37,726 bases of DNA from an uncultured Bacilli bacterium (GTDB taxonomy: Bacteria; Bacillota_I; Bacilli_A; RF39; UBA660), in the NCBI GenBank assembly GCA_934090685.1, contig CAKOJN010000010.1, forward strand, positions 1 through 37,726, in the 5' to 3' direction. The position numbers and the translations under genes are program-made. The notes beneath the pieces are model-generated. The model saw only the letters and a program-made list of their open reading frames with translations, was not told where the DNA came from and ran no database searches. Below are positions 1-7,715 of this stretch, one piece after another (within the stretch, counting starts at the first letter, position 1; every line of letters begins with the position of its first letter).

Positions 1-67
1 ACCGAACAGAGAAGTTAAGCACTTTAACGGCGAAAATAGTGTAAGCGAAGATAGCAAGTTGCCAATT
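1..67 (+). rRNA. rrf: 5S ribosomal RNA, 3' part
   Basis: The window opens inside a 5S rRNA. The conserved core CCGAACAGAGAAGTTAAGC is readable at positions 2-20, and the molecule ends with the usual GTTGCCA at about 59-65. A run of T at 67-74 follows directly and probably serves as the terminator of an rRNA operon lying to the left. The 5' half is outside the window. The exact 3' end is uncertain by a few bases. Confidence 0.88.
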
Positions 68-141
68 TTTTTTTGCAATAAAATCTTTATGTAAAGGTTA
101 TTTTCTATATTGGAATCCTATTATTTTATCTATCGTTATGG

Positions 142-147
142 TATAAT
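142..147 (+). promoter_or_regulatory. Probable -10 box for the M14 peptidase gene
   Basis: TATAAT lies 20 bases before the start codon of the carboxypeptidase gene, between the 5S terminator and a GGAGGA ribosome site at 154-159. No good -35 box is visible 17 bases upstream, so this is a tentative promoter. Confidence 0.4.
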
Positions 148-167
148 ATCATTGGAGGATATATTTC

Positions 168-1454
168 ATGGCAAGAAAAAGAAAATTAAAGAAAAGTGTT
201 AAAAAAGCATTAATATTATTTATATTTATCTTGTTTATTTTATTTTATTTTTCTTTAAATAGAAATAATAGCGAGTCCACAAATGATAAGAAAAATATTA
301 ATTATTCAATTGTTGATAAATCTGAAAACGACAAAGATACTGTTAATAAAATGTTTGCTAAAGGTATGAGCGTTGATTCTTTTAATGAATTGTTAGGACA
401 CGATTTAAATTCTATTGAATCAACGAGTGATTATGAAACTATTAAATACAATTTTAATAAATCTTTAAGTTATAGTGACATTGAAAACTATTTAAATAAA
501 CTAAATAATAGTGACATTGTAGATTTATATAAAATAGGACAGTCAGTGGATAAAAGAAATATATATGGTATTGAAATTGGTAAAGGAACTAAGGAAATAT
601 TTTTAGATGCTAATATTCATGCCGCTGAGACTGCAAATACGCCTATTTTAATTCAATTTATGAGTGAAATAGTTAATATGTATGAGAATAATAATAAAAG
701 TATAAAACAGGCTTTAAATGAGTTCAAATTTGTTATTATGCCATGCATAAATCCTGATGGTTATGAAATATTTACAAAAGGAATTGAAAGTATTTCTAAT
801 AAAGAACTATGGGTTTATAAAAATAAAAATAAAATTAATTTTGAAAATTTAAAATCAAATGCTAATGGTGTAGATATCAATAGAAATTTTCCTACACAAA
901 ATGCAGGATTGTATTATAAATCAAAAGGATTATTATATAATGTTGCTTTGGAAAAAAACACAGGTAGTAAAGCATATTTTGGTGGTTATAGTTTAGGTAG
1001 TGAACCTGAAACAAGAGCAGCAATGTTATTTATGCTTAAACACTATAAAAACATTATTTATTATATTAATTTTCATAGCCAAGGTAGAGTTATATATTCT
1101 GGAAAACCAAATTTATCAGATGAATTTAATAGTGTGTCCAGAAAATTCGCTTCTAAAATTTCAAAATTAAATAATTATACAGTTTACGATATTGAAAGTG
1201 AAGAAGTTGGTGAAGGAAATGATGGTTCCGCTACTGACTTCATGTCTGAAATAGCACATGAAATGCCTTTTAGTTCAAAAACCGGTAGATTATCATCTAA
1301 TAATTATATTAATCCTGATGTTGAATATGTTTCAAAATATCCAGTAATTACACTCGAAACTATAAAAACGTATACAACAAATCCCAAAATTTTTAAAGAT
1401 GAGTATTATAATTACGGATTAAGAAAAACATTATTTAGTTTAATTGGATTATAA
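168..1454 (+). CDS. Membrane-anchored M14-family zinc carboxypeptidase
   Basis: This is a metallocarboxypeptidase of peptidase family M14, 428 residues. A basic N-terminus and one hydrophobic segment (about 13-30) act as an uncleaved anchor or signal, with no lipobox, so the catalytic domain faces outside. The zinc site is visible as HAAE (H151, E154) and H303 in NFHSQG. The substrate-binding part includes NPDGYE (195-200) and VDINRNFP (235-242). The catalytic Glu is E397 in ITLETI. Family members of this type in Bacillota (gamma-D-glutamyl-diamino acid endopeptidases such as YqgT/ENP1) cleave peptidoglycan stem peptides, so a cell-wall role is likely but not proven. A GGAGGA site 8 bases upstream supports this ATG. 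The gene stands alone between the rRNA and a tRNA. Confidence 0.9.
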   Translation: MARKRKLKKSVKKALILFIFILFILFYFSLNRNNSESTNDKKNINYSIVDKSENDKDTVNKMFAKGMSVDSFNELLGHDLNSIESTSDYETIKYNFNKSLSYSDIENYLNKLNNSDIVDLYKIGQSVDKRNIYGIEIGKGTKEIFLDANIHAAETANTPILIQFMSEIVNMYENNNKSIKQALNEFKFVIMPCINPDGYEIFTKGIESISNKELWVYKNKNKINFENLKSNANGVDINRNFPTQNAGLYYKSKGLLYNVALEKNTGSKAYFGGYSLGSEPETRAAMLFMLKHYKNIIYYINFHSQGRVIYSGKPNLSDEFNSVSRKFASKISKLNNYTVYDIESEEVGEGNDGSATDFMSEIAHEMPFSSKTGRLSSNNYINPDVEYVSKYPVITLETIKTYTTNPKIFKDEYYNYGLRKTLFSLIGL

Positions 1455-1537
1455 TACTATAAATAACATTTTATTTATAAAAAATGTCTTTATCTATTGA
1501 AATAGTAAGTTTATTTTGATATAATACTCTTGCTTAT

Positions 1538-1614
1538 GGCGGAATTGGTGAAGTGGTTAACACGGCGGATTGTGGTCCCGTTATGCATGGGTTCGATTCC
1601 CATATTCCGCCCCA
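1538..1614 (+). tRNA. trnH: tRNA-His (GTG)
   Basis: The cloverleaf is complete. The acceptor stem GCGGAAT (1539-1545) pairs with ATTCCGC (1604-1610), and G1538 is the extra 5' G-1 that pairs with C1611 and is diagnostic of tRNA-His. The anticodon GTG is at 1572-1574, the T-loop GGTTCGATTCC is intact, and CCA is encoded at 1612-1614. The last pair of the anticodon stem next to the loop is A1569-C1577, a mismatch where most bacterial tRNA-His have a Watson-Crick pair. Confidence 0.96.
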
Positions 1615-1626
1615 TAAGGTAAATTA

Positions 1627-1657
1627 AAATACACAGTTATCATCTGTGTATTTTTTG
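1627..1657 (+). terminator. Rho-independent terminator of tRNA-His
   Basis: A perfect 10-base stem, AAATACACAG (1627-1636) with CTGTGTATTT (1644-1653), encloses a 7-base loop and runs into T residues. It lies right after the tRNA. The stop codon of the opposing minus-strand gene lies in its loop, so the hairpin may also terminate that gene in the other direction. Confidence 0.85.
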
Positions 1658-2245
1658 TTTGTATGTTAAATTTAGTATGCCTTTTTCTTTTTCATTATTC
1701 ATTTTATTATTTACTATATTTTCAAACTCTGGATATTCATCTATTAATTGCTTTATTGCTCCTTTGATACCGTTTTTTTCGTATCTTATGTAAATATCAA
1801 TTAAATCTGAATTATCATCCGGAATATAATGCGGTTTATCTGGATATAAGTATAATTTTAATTTACCATTTTCTGCTTGCAATTTTAAAGATTCAAGTAT
1901 ATTGTCACATTTTATCATCGTTATTGGTTTTATAGATTTTTCTGTAGATATAACTTCTGGTTTCCATAAAAAATTTTGATGTGAAAAGGTTTTTCCTGGT
2001 AATAAATATATATAGCCAGATTTATTATAAGCTTTTTGAAGAATCCCTTCTTTTCTTTCAACTAATACAGGTGTTTCGCCCTCCATTGCTTTTAATGTTT
2101 GTAAATCATTTGTTTTTCCCATAAACATCATTGCTACGACTATATTTTCACTTGCATAAATACACTCAATGTTATGTGATGATATGTTTGATTTTATTAC
2201 ATCTAAATCTTTGACTGGGCTTCCGTGGTATACAATATCATTCAT
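1640..2245 (-). CDS. Small protein with possible ADP-ribosyltransferase-like fold
   Basis: A 201-residue cytoplasmic protein without signal or membrane segments. The start is set at the ATG at 2245-2243 because GGAGGA (2256-2251) lies 5 bases upstream; the slightly longer reading frame starts inside this ribosome site. The N-terminal YHGSP motif, followed about 25 residues later by a YASEN stretch and an A-x-x-F-like helix, resembles short ART-superfamily proteins (DUF3990/KptA-like) in which YHGS lines the NAD pocket. I cannot see a convincing catalytic Glu, so activity is uncertain. It is monocistronic and convergent with tRNA-His. It could be an orphan toxin-like or phage-derived gene; no partner gene is present next to it. 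Confidence 0.6.
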   Translation of the reverse strand: MNDIVYHGSPVKDLDVIKSNISSHNIECIYASENIVVAMMFMGKTNDLQTLKAMEGETPVLVERKEGILQKAYNKSGYIYLLPGKTFSHQNFLWKPEVISTEKSIKPITMIKCDNILESLKLQAENGKLKLYLYPDKPHYIPDDNSDLIDIYIRYEKNGIKGAIKQLIDEYPEFENIVNNKMNNEKEKGILNLTYKQKIHR

Positions 2246-2250
2246 ATAAT

Positions 2251-2256
2251 TCCTCC
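2251..2256 (-). promoter_or_regulatory. Ribosome binding site that decides the start
   Basis: GGAGGA on the minus strand, 5 bases before the ATG at 2245-2243. It makes the ATG at 2260-2258 (which would overlap the ribosome site) an unlikely start for the ART-like gene. Confidence 0.8.
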
Positions 2257-2390
2257 ACATTTTTAAAATAGTATATCATACTTAGTACTTTGAATGTAGA
2301 AAAAAATAAAAATCAGTTAAAAAATATGTTAGAATAGTATAAATAAATTAATTTGCAACCAAGAATTGACAAAAAACAACTAAAAATTGG

Positions 2391-2420
2391 TAGTTCGCAA
2401 CTAGTTACAAATTATATAAT
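2391..2420 (+). promoter_or_regulatory. Putative promoter and operator of the HTH-membrane gene
   Basis: TATAAT at 2415-2420 precedes the gene start by 21 bases. The expected -35 position has no good match. Instead a palindrome AACTAGTT (2399-2406) and a repeated CGCAAC/TGCAAC element lie just upstream. This arrangement suits an activator-dependent or autoregulated promoter bound by the XRE protein, which is inference. Confidence 0.35.
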
Positions 2421-2441
2421 TATTGCAAGAAAGGAGTAATT

Positions 2442-3839
2442 ATGAATTTATCTGAAAATTTAAAAAAAATAAGAAAGGAAAATAATTTATCACAAGAACA
2501 ACTTGCTGAGAAACTTAATGTCTCAAGACAATCTGTTTCAAAATGGGAGTCGGGGCAAGCATATCCAGAAATGGATAAAGTACTACAAATATGTCAATTA
2601 TTTAGTGTCTCAGTAGATGATTTACTAAATCAAGATATAAAAGAGTTGAATAACAATAAAATTGCAAAATCTAATATCAACAAATTTATAGATGACTTTC
2701 TTAATTATTTGACTAAAACAATTGATTTATTTAGTAATTTAAAATTTAAAGAGAAAGTAAAATGTATATTTGAACAATTCTTATTAATATTAATATTTTA
2801 TATAATTGGAAGTTTAGTATTATCACTTGGAGATTCTTTTGTGACTCATATATTTTCATTTTTACCTAATAATGTATATTTATTTACATTTAATTTATTA
2901 AAAGATATAAGTATTTTATGTTTAAGTATTCTATTTGCGGCATTGTTATTTCATATTTTCAAAATACGATATTTAAATTATTATGTTATTGTTGATGAGA
3001 AACCTTTATCCGATGATGAGATTATTGTCAATAAAAATGAAGATATTACAAATAAAGCTGATTCTAAAATTATAAAGAAGGAAAAAATAATTTTTAGAGA
3101 TCCAAAACATACTGCATATAACTTTATATCATCTATCATAAAATGTTTTATATTTTTCATAAAAATACTTATGATAATAATTGGATTATTTGTATGTGCT
3201 TTCTTTGTATTCTTTATTTCTTGTTTAATAGTATCATTTGCAATTATCAAAACAGGTTTATTATTTGTAGGTTTTCTATTATTAATGTTAGGAATAATTG
3301 TATTATTAGGTCAAATAATAGTAGCAATATTTAATTTTGTCACTAATAGAAAAAATGTTGTAAAAAGAATGTGCATAATTTTTATATCGTCATTAATTTC
3401 AATTGGTATTGGAATAGGATTTATTATGATATCTATACCAAAATTTGATTATTATGATGTTGATTCTACTAAGTATGTAAAGACTTCGCAAGAATTTGAT
3501 GTGGATAAAAACACTATTTTTACTGATTCATGTGAATGGTCATATAATTATGGTGTGGTAAATTATATTGAAGAAGAAAGAAATAATATTTTAATAGAAG
3601 TTAATCATAATAAATATCAAAAAGTAGAGATTAAGAAACATAATAATTACATTTATATATATAATGAAATACAAGATATAGATTTTGAATTTATGAGAGA
3701 ATTTATAAAAGATATCAATAATTATAAATTAGTAAACTTCGATAACTTTAATAAATATAAAGTAAATATATATGGAAACAAAGAGAATTTAGAATTGATG
3801 AAGAATCGTGAACATGATTATTGTAATGGTTTGGATTAA
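2442..3839 (+). CDS. XRE-family HTH regulator fused to a multi-pass membrane domain
   Basis: A 465-residue protein. Residues 5-60 form a typical lambda-repressor/XRE HTH (LSQEQLAEKLNVSRQSVSKW), with the usual VDDLLNQ end. After a linker come hydrophobic segments at about 107-130, 152-174, several between 230 and 300, and 312-335, followed by a soluble C-terminus of about 125 residues rich in Tyr, Asn and Lys, probably extracytoplasmic. It is thus a one-component membrane-bound regulator: DNA binding inside, possible sensing in or outside the membrane. HTH_3 proteins with C-terminal membrane segments are common in Bacillota, but the C-terminal part is not one I recognise. AAGGAGT precedes the ATG by 6 bases. 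The gene stands alone and is closed by a terminator at 3851-3885. Confidence 0.85.
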   Translation: MNLSENLKKIRKENNLSQEQLAEKLNVSRQSVSKWESGQAYPEMDKVLQICQLFSVSVDDLLNQDIKELNNNKIAKSNINKFIDDFLNYLTKTIDLFSNLKFKEKVKCIFEQFLLILIFYIIGSLVLSLGDSFVTHIFSFLPNNVYLFTFNLLKDISILCLSILFAALLFHIFKIRYLNYYVIVDEKPLSDDEIIVNKNEDITNKADSKIIKKEKIIFRDPKHTAYNFISSIIKCFIFFIKILMIIIGLFVCAFFVFFISCLIVSFAIIKTGLLFVGFLLLMLGIIVLLGQIIVAIFNFVTNRKNVVKRMCIIFISSLISIGIGIGFIMISIPKFDYYDVDSTKYVKTSQEFDVDKNTIFTDSCEWSYNYGVVNYIEEERNNILIEVNHNKYQKVEIKKHNNYIYIYNEIQDIDFEFMREFIKDINNYKLVNFDNFNKYKVNIYGNKENLELMKNREHDYCNGLD

Positions 3840-3850
3840 TAAAGAAAAAG

Positions 3851-3885
3851 ATGAACTTAATTAACACTTAATAGTTCATTTTTTT
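3851..3885 (+). terminator. Rho-independent terminator after the HTH-membrane gene
   Basis: ATGAACT (3851-3857) pairs with AGTTCAT (3873-3879), followed by a T-run. It separates the regulator from the downstream protease gene. Confidence 0.75.
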
Positions 3886-3951
3886 CATTTTTTTATATTT
3901 TTTTCACAAATTGTTAACATTTTAATTTTACAATTATATTGAGGTGTTGAG

Positions 3952-5115
3952 ATGAAAAAAGAAAATAAAGTTAAAGAAGCAAAAGTTATTGAAGAAAATA
4001 CTGACAATAAAGAAAAAGTGAATGTCAATCAAAAAAAATTTAAATATACTATAAACGATAAGGAAAAAAATACCGTTATTACCATTTTATTAACATTTAC
4101 TTGTTGTTTATTAATATTTGGAATTTTTTATAAATTTTATTTGAAAGAATTAGTTGTGGAAAAAACCAAAATACAAAAAGATGTTACTGTGACTGATAGT
4201 GGTATAGCTGATGCAGTTGATAAAGTATACGATTCTGTGGTTGTTATTGAAAATTATATTAATGATAGATTAGGTTCATCTGGTACAGGTTTTGTATTTA
4301 AAGCTGATGATGAATATGGATATATATTAACAAATTATCATGTTGTTGATGATTCTAAGAAAATAATTGTAACTTTTACAAATGATAAGAAAATTGAAGC
4401 AACGTTGGTTGGTGTTGATGAATATTCTGACATTGCAGTTTTAAAAGTTGAAAAATCTAATATAATTAGTGTTGCTGAGATTGGAAATGCTGATAATTTA
4501 AGAGTTGGTGATACTACTTTTACGGTAGGTGCTCCGCTTGATTCAAGTGTATACTCTTGGACAGTTACGAGAGGAATATTATCTGGAAAAAATAGATTAG
4601 TAGAAGTAGCAATTGATAATAGTAATTCTGTAATGGAAGTGTTACAAACAGATGCGGCAATTAATTCTGGAAATAGTGGTGGACCATTATGTAATTCAAA
4701 TGGTGAAGTAATAGGAATTACAAATATGAAAATAGCAAGTTCAACAATAGAAGGTATGGGATTTGCAATACCAATCGATACTGCTATAAAAACTGCTAAT
4801 GATTTAATTGATGGAAAAACAGTTTCAAGACCATATTTAGGTGTTAGTATATACGATGCTAGTAATAATATTTTCTCTAATAGTACAGGAATATATGTAG
4901 AATATGTTCAAAAAGATTCTGTTGCTGAAAAAGCTGAAATTAAAAAAGGTGACAAGATATTAAAAGTAAATAATGAAAGTGTATCAAGTACTGCTCAATT
5001 TAGATACCAATTATATAAATACAATGTAGGTGATAAAATAACATTAACCATAGAAAGAAATGGAAAAGAGAAAAAAATAAGTGTAACTTTGGGTAGTGCT
5101 AATGGAGTAGACTAA
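3952..5115 (+). CDS. htrA: HtrA/DegP-type membrane-anchored serine protease (S1C)
   Basis: A 387-residue extracytoplasmic quality-control protease. A charged cytoplasmic tail of about 40 residues is followed by one transmembrane helix (41-64), as in Gram-positive HtrA/HtrB. The chymotrypsin-like domain has the complete triad: H130 in TNYHVV, D160 in YSDIAVLK, and S242 in NSGNSGGP. A single PDZ domain (about 295-385, starting at YLGVSI) follows, with the carboxylate-binding loop and the ERNGKEK strand. One PDZ and an N-terminal anchor match the usual length for Bacilli. GAGGTG precedes the ATG. No CssR-like or CtsR operator is evident. It would degrade misfolded exported proteins, which is relevant in a genome region rich in secreted proteins. 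Confidence 0.95.
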   Translation: MKKENKVKEAKVIEENTDNKEKVNVNQKKFKYTINDKEKNTVITILLTFTCCLLIFGIFYKFYLKELVVEKTKIQKDVTVTDSGIADAVDKVYDSVVVIENYINDRLGSSGTGFVFKADDEYGYILTNYHVVDDSKKIIVTFTNDKKIEATLVGVDEYSDIAVLKVEKSNIISVAEIGNADNLRVGDTTFTVGAPLDSSVYSWTVTRGILSGKNRLVEVAIDNSNSVMEVLQTDAAINSGNSGGPLCNSNGEVIGITNMKIASSTIEGMGFAIPIDTAIKTANDLIDGKTVSRPYLGVSIYDASNNIFSNSTGIYVEYVQKDSVAEKAEIKKGDKILKVNNESVSSTAQFRYQLYKYNVGDKITLTIERNGKEKKISVTLGSANGVD

Positions 5116-5202
5116 AATTAAAAGAATTAATACCATAGAAAAAGTTGTATAAATTATATTTTGAAATTTATAATAAATATAGATTTTTGTGATTTTTTGT
5201 GA

Positions 5203-5208
5203 TAAAAT
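5203..5208 (+). promoter_or_regulatory. Probable -10 box of the metG leader
   Basis: TAAAAT lies just upstream of the T-box leader. A weak -35 match sits 17 bases before it. Transcription would begin near 5215. Confidence 0.4.
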
Positions 5209-5214
5209 TAAAAC

Positions 5215-5407
5215 AATTGATTATGAAAGAAAGAGATAGATATCAGATTTATAGAGAGTCAATGTTTGGTGTAAATTGATATGATGATACTTGAAAATGG
5301 TTCTGGAGTCAAATCGAGTTGTTTCGTTAAAAACTATAAAGAGCATGATAAATCATGAATTAAGGTGGTACCGCGGATACATTTCGTCCTTAGTTTATGA
5401 TTTTTTT
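5215..5407 (+). promoter_or_regulatory. T-box leader (methionine) with terminator/antiterminator
   Basis: This is a T-box riboswitch controlling metG by sensing uncharged tRNA-Met. The T-box proper AAGGTGGTACCGCG is at 5362-5375. Its TGGT (5366-5369) would pair with the ACCA 3' end of tRNA-Met, whose discriminator base is A. The terminator stem is AATCATGAATTAAGG (5351-5365) with CCTTAGTTTATGATT (5388-5402), fully paired if two G-U pairs are counted, followed by seven T. The 5' arm shares the AAGG segment with the antiterminator, giving the mutually exclusive folds. The specifier is probably one of the ATG triplets at 5281-5286, but I cannot fix the stem I fold by eye. Confidence 0.93.
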
Positions 5408-5422
5408 ATTTAGGAGGGAAAG

Positions 5423-6955
5423 ATGGAAAAGAAAAAATTTTATATAACTACACCAATATATTATCCAAGTGCAGATTTTCATATTGGACATTGTTATACA
5501 AGCACAGCAGCTGATGCTATGGCTAGATATAAAAGATTAACAGGATATGATGTTTTTTTTCAAACTGGAACAGATGAACATGGTCAAAAAATTGAAAAAA
5601 AAGCTCTTGAAGCAGGTTTAAGTCCAAAAGAATATGTTGATCCAATAATTGAAAATGGTAAAGATTTATGGAGTAAATTAAATATTTCATATGATTATTT
5701 TATAAGAACAACAGATGAGCATCATGTAAAAAGAGTTCAAAAAATATTTAAGAAAATGTATGATAATGGAGACATATATAAAGGTAAGTATAAAGGGCTT
5801 TATTGTACACCATGTGAGTCATTTTGGACAGAAAGTCAACTTGATGAAAATGGAATGTGTCCTGATTGTCATAGAGAAGTTCATGAAGTTAGTGAGGAAG
5901 CATATTTTTTTAAATTATCTAAATATCAAGATAGATTAGTAGAGTTCTATGATAAGAATCCTAATTTTATACTTCCGTTATCTAGAAAAAATGAAATGCT
6001 TAATAATTTTATAAAACCAGGATTAGAAGATTTATGTGTATCAAGAACATCATTTACTTGGGGTGTTCCTGTTGATTTTGATAAAGGACATGTGGTGTAT
6101 GTATGGGTTGATGCACTAACAAACTATATTACTTCACTAGGATATCCAGATGAAACAGAAGAATTTAAAAAATATTGGCCTGCTGATATTCATTTAGTTG
6201 GAAAAGAAATAGTTAGATTTCATACTATAATTTGGCCATGTATGTTAATGAGTTTAAATTTGCCTTTACCACATCAAGTTTTCGGTCATGGTTGGTTGAT
6301 TATTAATGGAGGTAAAATTTCTAAATCATTAGGAAATTATAAAGATCCAAGAGAATATATTAATTCTTATGGTGTTGATGCTGTTAGATATTTTTTACTT
6401 CGTGAAGTACCATTTGGAAGTGATGGAAACTTTAGTGAAGAAGCATTAATATCAAGAACAAATACTGATCTTGTAAATACTTTAGGAAATTTAGTAAATA
6501 GAACACTAGCTATGAGTAAAAAGTATTTTGATAGTGTAGTGAATAATCCAAAAGTTAGTGATGCTGTTGATGATAACATTATTAGTTATGCTACTAGTTT
6601 GCCATCTTTAGTAGAGAATAAAATGAATTCATTAAAGATTAATGAAGCATTGGAAGATATATTTGAATTATTAAAAAGAAGCAATAAATATATAGATGAA
6701 ACAACTCCATGGATACTTGCTAAAGACGAGAATAATAGTGATAGACTTAAAACAGTACTATATAATTTATTAGAAAGTATTAGAATATCTGCTGTATTAT
6801 TAAGTCCATTTATTCCAGAGACTAGTGAAAGAATTTTAAAAATGTTAAATACTAAAAAAACAGATTATGATTCAATTAAAAGTTTCGGAATGTTAGAAAC
6901 TGATATTAAATTAAATGAATCTGAAATATTATTTAATAGAATAGAAACTAAATAA
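5423..6955 (+). CDS. metG: Methionyl-tRNA synthetase
   Basis: A class I aminoacyl-tRNA synthetase of 510 residues that charges tRNA-Met. HIGH (20-23) and KISKS (298-302) form the ATP site. The connective peptide holds a four-Cys zinc knuckle (C128, C131, C146, C149). The alpha-helical anticodon-binding domain runs from about 370 to the end, with the DETTPWILAK signature. It lacks the C-terminal tRNA-binding (Trbp111-like) extension found in longer MetRS such as that of B. subtilis, so it is the short form. TAGGAGGG precedes the ATG. Expression is under the T-box leader directly upstream and stops at the hairpin overlapping its stop region. Confidence 0.97.
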   Translation: MEKKKFYITTPIYYPSADFHIGHCYTSTAADAMARYKRLTGYDVFFQTGTDEHGQKIEKKALEAGLSPKEYVDPIIENGKDLWSKLNISYDYFIRTTDEHHVKRVQKIFKKMYDNGDIYKGKYKGLYCTPCESFWTESQLDENGMCPDCHREVHEVSEEAYFFKLSKYQDRLVEFYDKNPNFILPLSRKNEMLNNFIKPGLEDLCVSRTSFTWGVPVDFDKGHVVYVWVDALTNYITSLGYPDETEEFKKYWPADIHLVGKEIVRFHTIIWPCMLMSLNLPLPHQVFGHGWLIINGGKISKSLGNYKDPREYINSYGVDAVRYFLLREVPFGSDGNFSEEALISRTNTDLVNTLGNLVNRTLAMSKKYFDSVVNNPKVSDAVDDNIISYATSLPSLVENKMNSLKINEALEDIFELLKRSNKYIDETTPWILAKDENNSDRLKTVLYNLLESIRISAVLLSPFIPETSERILKMLNTKKTDYDSIKSFGMLETDIKLNESEILFNRIETK

Positions 6956-6976
6956 ATCTCGAAAGAGATTTTTTCT
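6954..6976 (+). terminator. Rho-independent terminator of metG
   Basis: AAATCTC (6954-6960) and GAGATTT (6965-6971) form a stem with a GAAA tetraloop, followed by T residues. The stem starts within the metG stop codon. Confidence 0.85.
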
Positions 6977-7049
6977 ATTGTTAATTGAAAAATAAATAAT
7001 TTAATGATAGAATTAATTTATAATGTAGAAGTAAAGGATAGTATTTAAC

Positions 7050-7658
7050 ATGGAAGAAAATAAAGACATAAAAAGAAAAAAAACTTTTAAATTAATATGT
7101 AAAATATTTAATATTCTATTTTTAACTATAGTAAGTATTTTTTTAATATGTTTAATATTTTATGTTGTAAGTGGTAAAATAGCAGATAAAAAAAATACTA
7201 ATCCACCATTTGGTTTTTATACTATAATTAGTTCAAGTATGGAACCAACTATAAATGTTTATGATGTTGTTTTAGTTAAAAAAACTAATGTTAATAAATT
7301 AAAAAAGAATGATATTATAACATTTTATTCGACAAATAGTTATTTTGGTGATACTCCTATTACTCATAGAATATTAAAAGTTGATAAGTCAAATGGTTTA
7401 GAATTTACAGTTAAAGGTGACAATAATCAGCGTGAAGATAATGATAAAGTAAAATCTGAAAATGTTATTGGTAAAGTTATTTTAATAATACCATCATTGG
7501 GTAAATTACAGTTTTTCCTGGCATCTCAGAAAGGTTTTGTTTTTGCAATAATTGTACCTGCTTTAATAATTATTACATATGACATTTATAAAATAATTAA
7601 TGCTATTATTTTAAAAAGTAAATTATCTAAATTAAAAAATAAAAATGGTAATATTTAG
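7050..7658 (+). CDS. ER-type (S26B, SipW-like) signal peptidase I, orphan
   Basis: A 202-residue membrane signal peptidase of the archaeal/eukaryotic type, which uses a Ser-His pair instead of Ser-Lys. The N-terminal transmembrane helix is at about 18-40 and a C-terminal helix at about 163-188. The catalytic Ser is S63 in SSSMEP, the His is H106 in PITHRI, and the conserved KGDNN with its acidic residue is at 122-126. B. subtilis SipW has this architecture and processes TasA and YqxM/TapA. This copy has no substrate gene next to it; the nearest candidates are 10 kb downstream, where two further copies lie. It is monocistronic, between the metG terminator and a bidirectional terminator. Confidence 0.9.
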   Translation: MEENKDIKRKKTFKLICKIFNILFLTIVSIFLICLIFYVVSGKIADKKNTNPPFGFYTIISSSMEPTINVYDVVLVKKTNVNKLKKNDIITFYSTNSYFGDTPITHRILKVDKSNGLEFTVKGDNNQREDNDKVKSENVIGKVILIIPSLGKLQFFLASQKGFVFAIIVPALIIITYDIYKIINAIILKSKLSKLKNKNGNI

Positions 7659-7680
7659 TTTAAATTATAAATATATAATA

Positions 7681-7715
7681 AAAAAGTATTTGAAAAGTTA
7701 TTCAAAATACTTTTT
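7681..7715. terminator. Bidirectional terminator between convergent genes
   Basis: An inverted repeat, AAAAAGTATTTGAA (7681-7694) against TTCAAAATACTTTTT (7701-7715) with a one-base bulge, is flanked by A-rich sequence on the left and T-rich sequence on the right. It can end transcription of the signal peptidase gene (plus strand) and of the collagen/glycosyltransferase operon (minus strand). Its right arm lies within the last codons of the glycosyltransferase gene. Confidence 0.8.
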
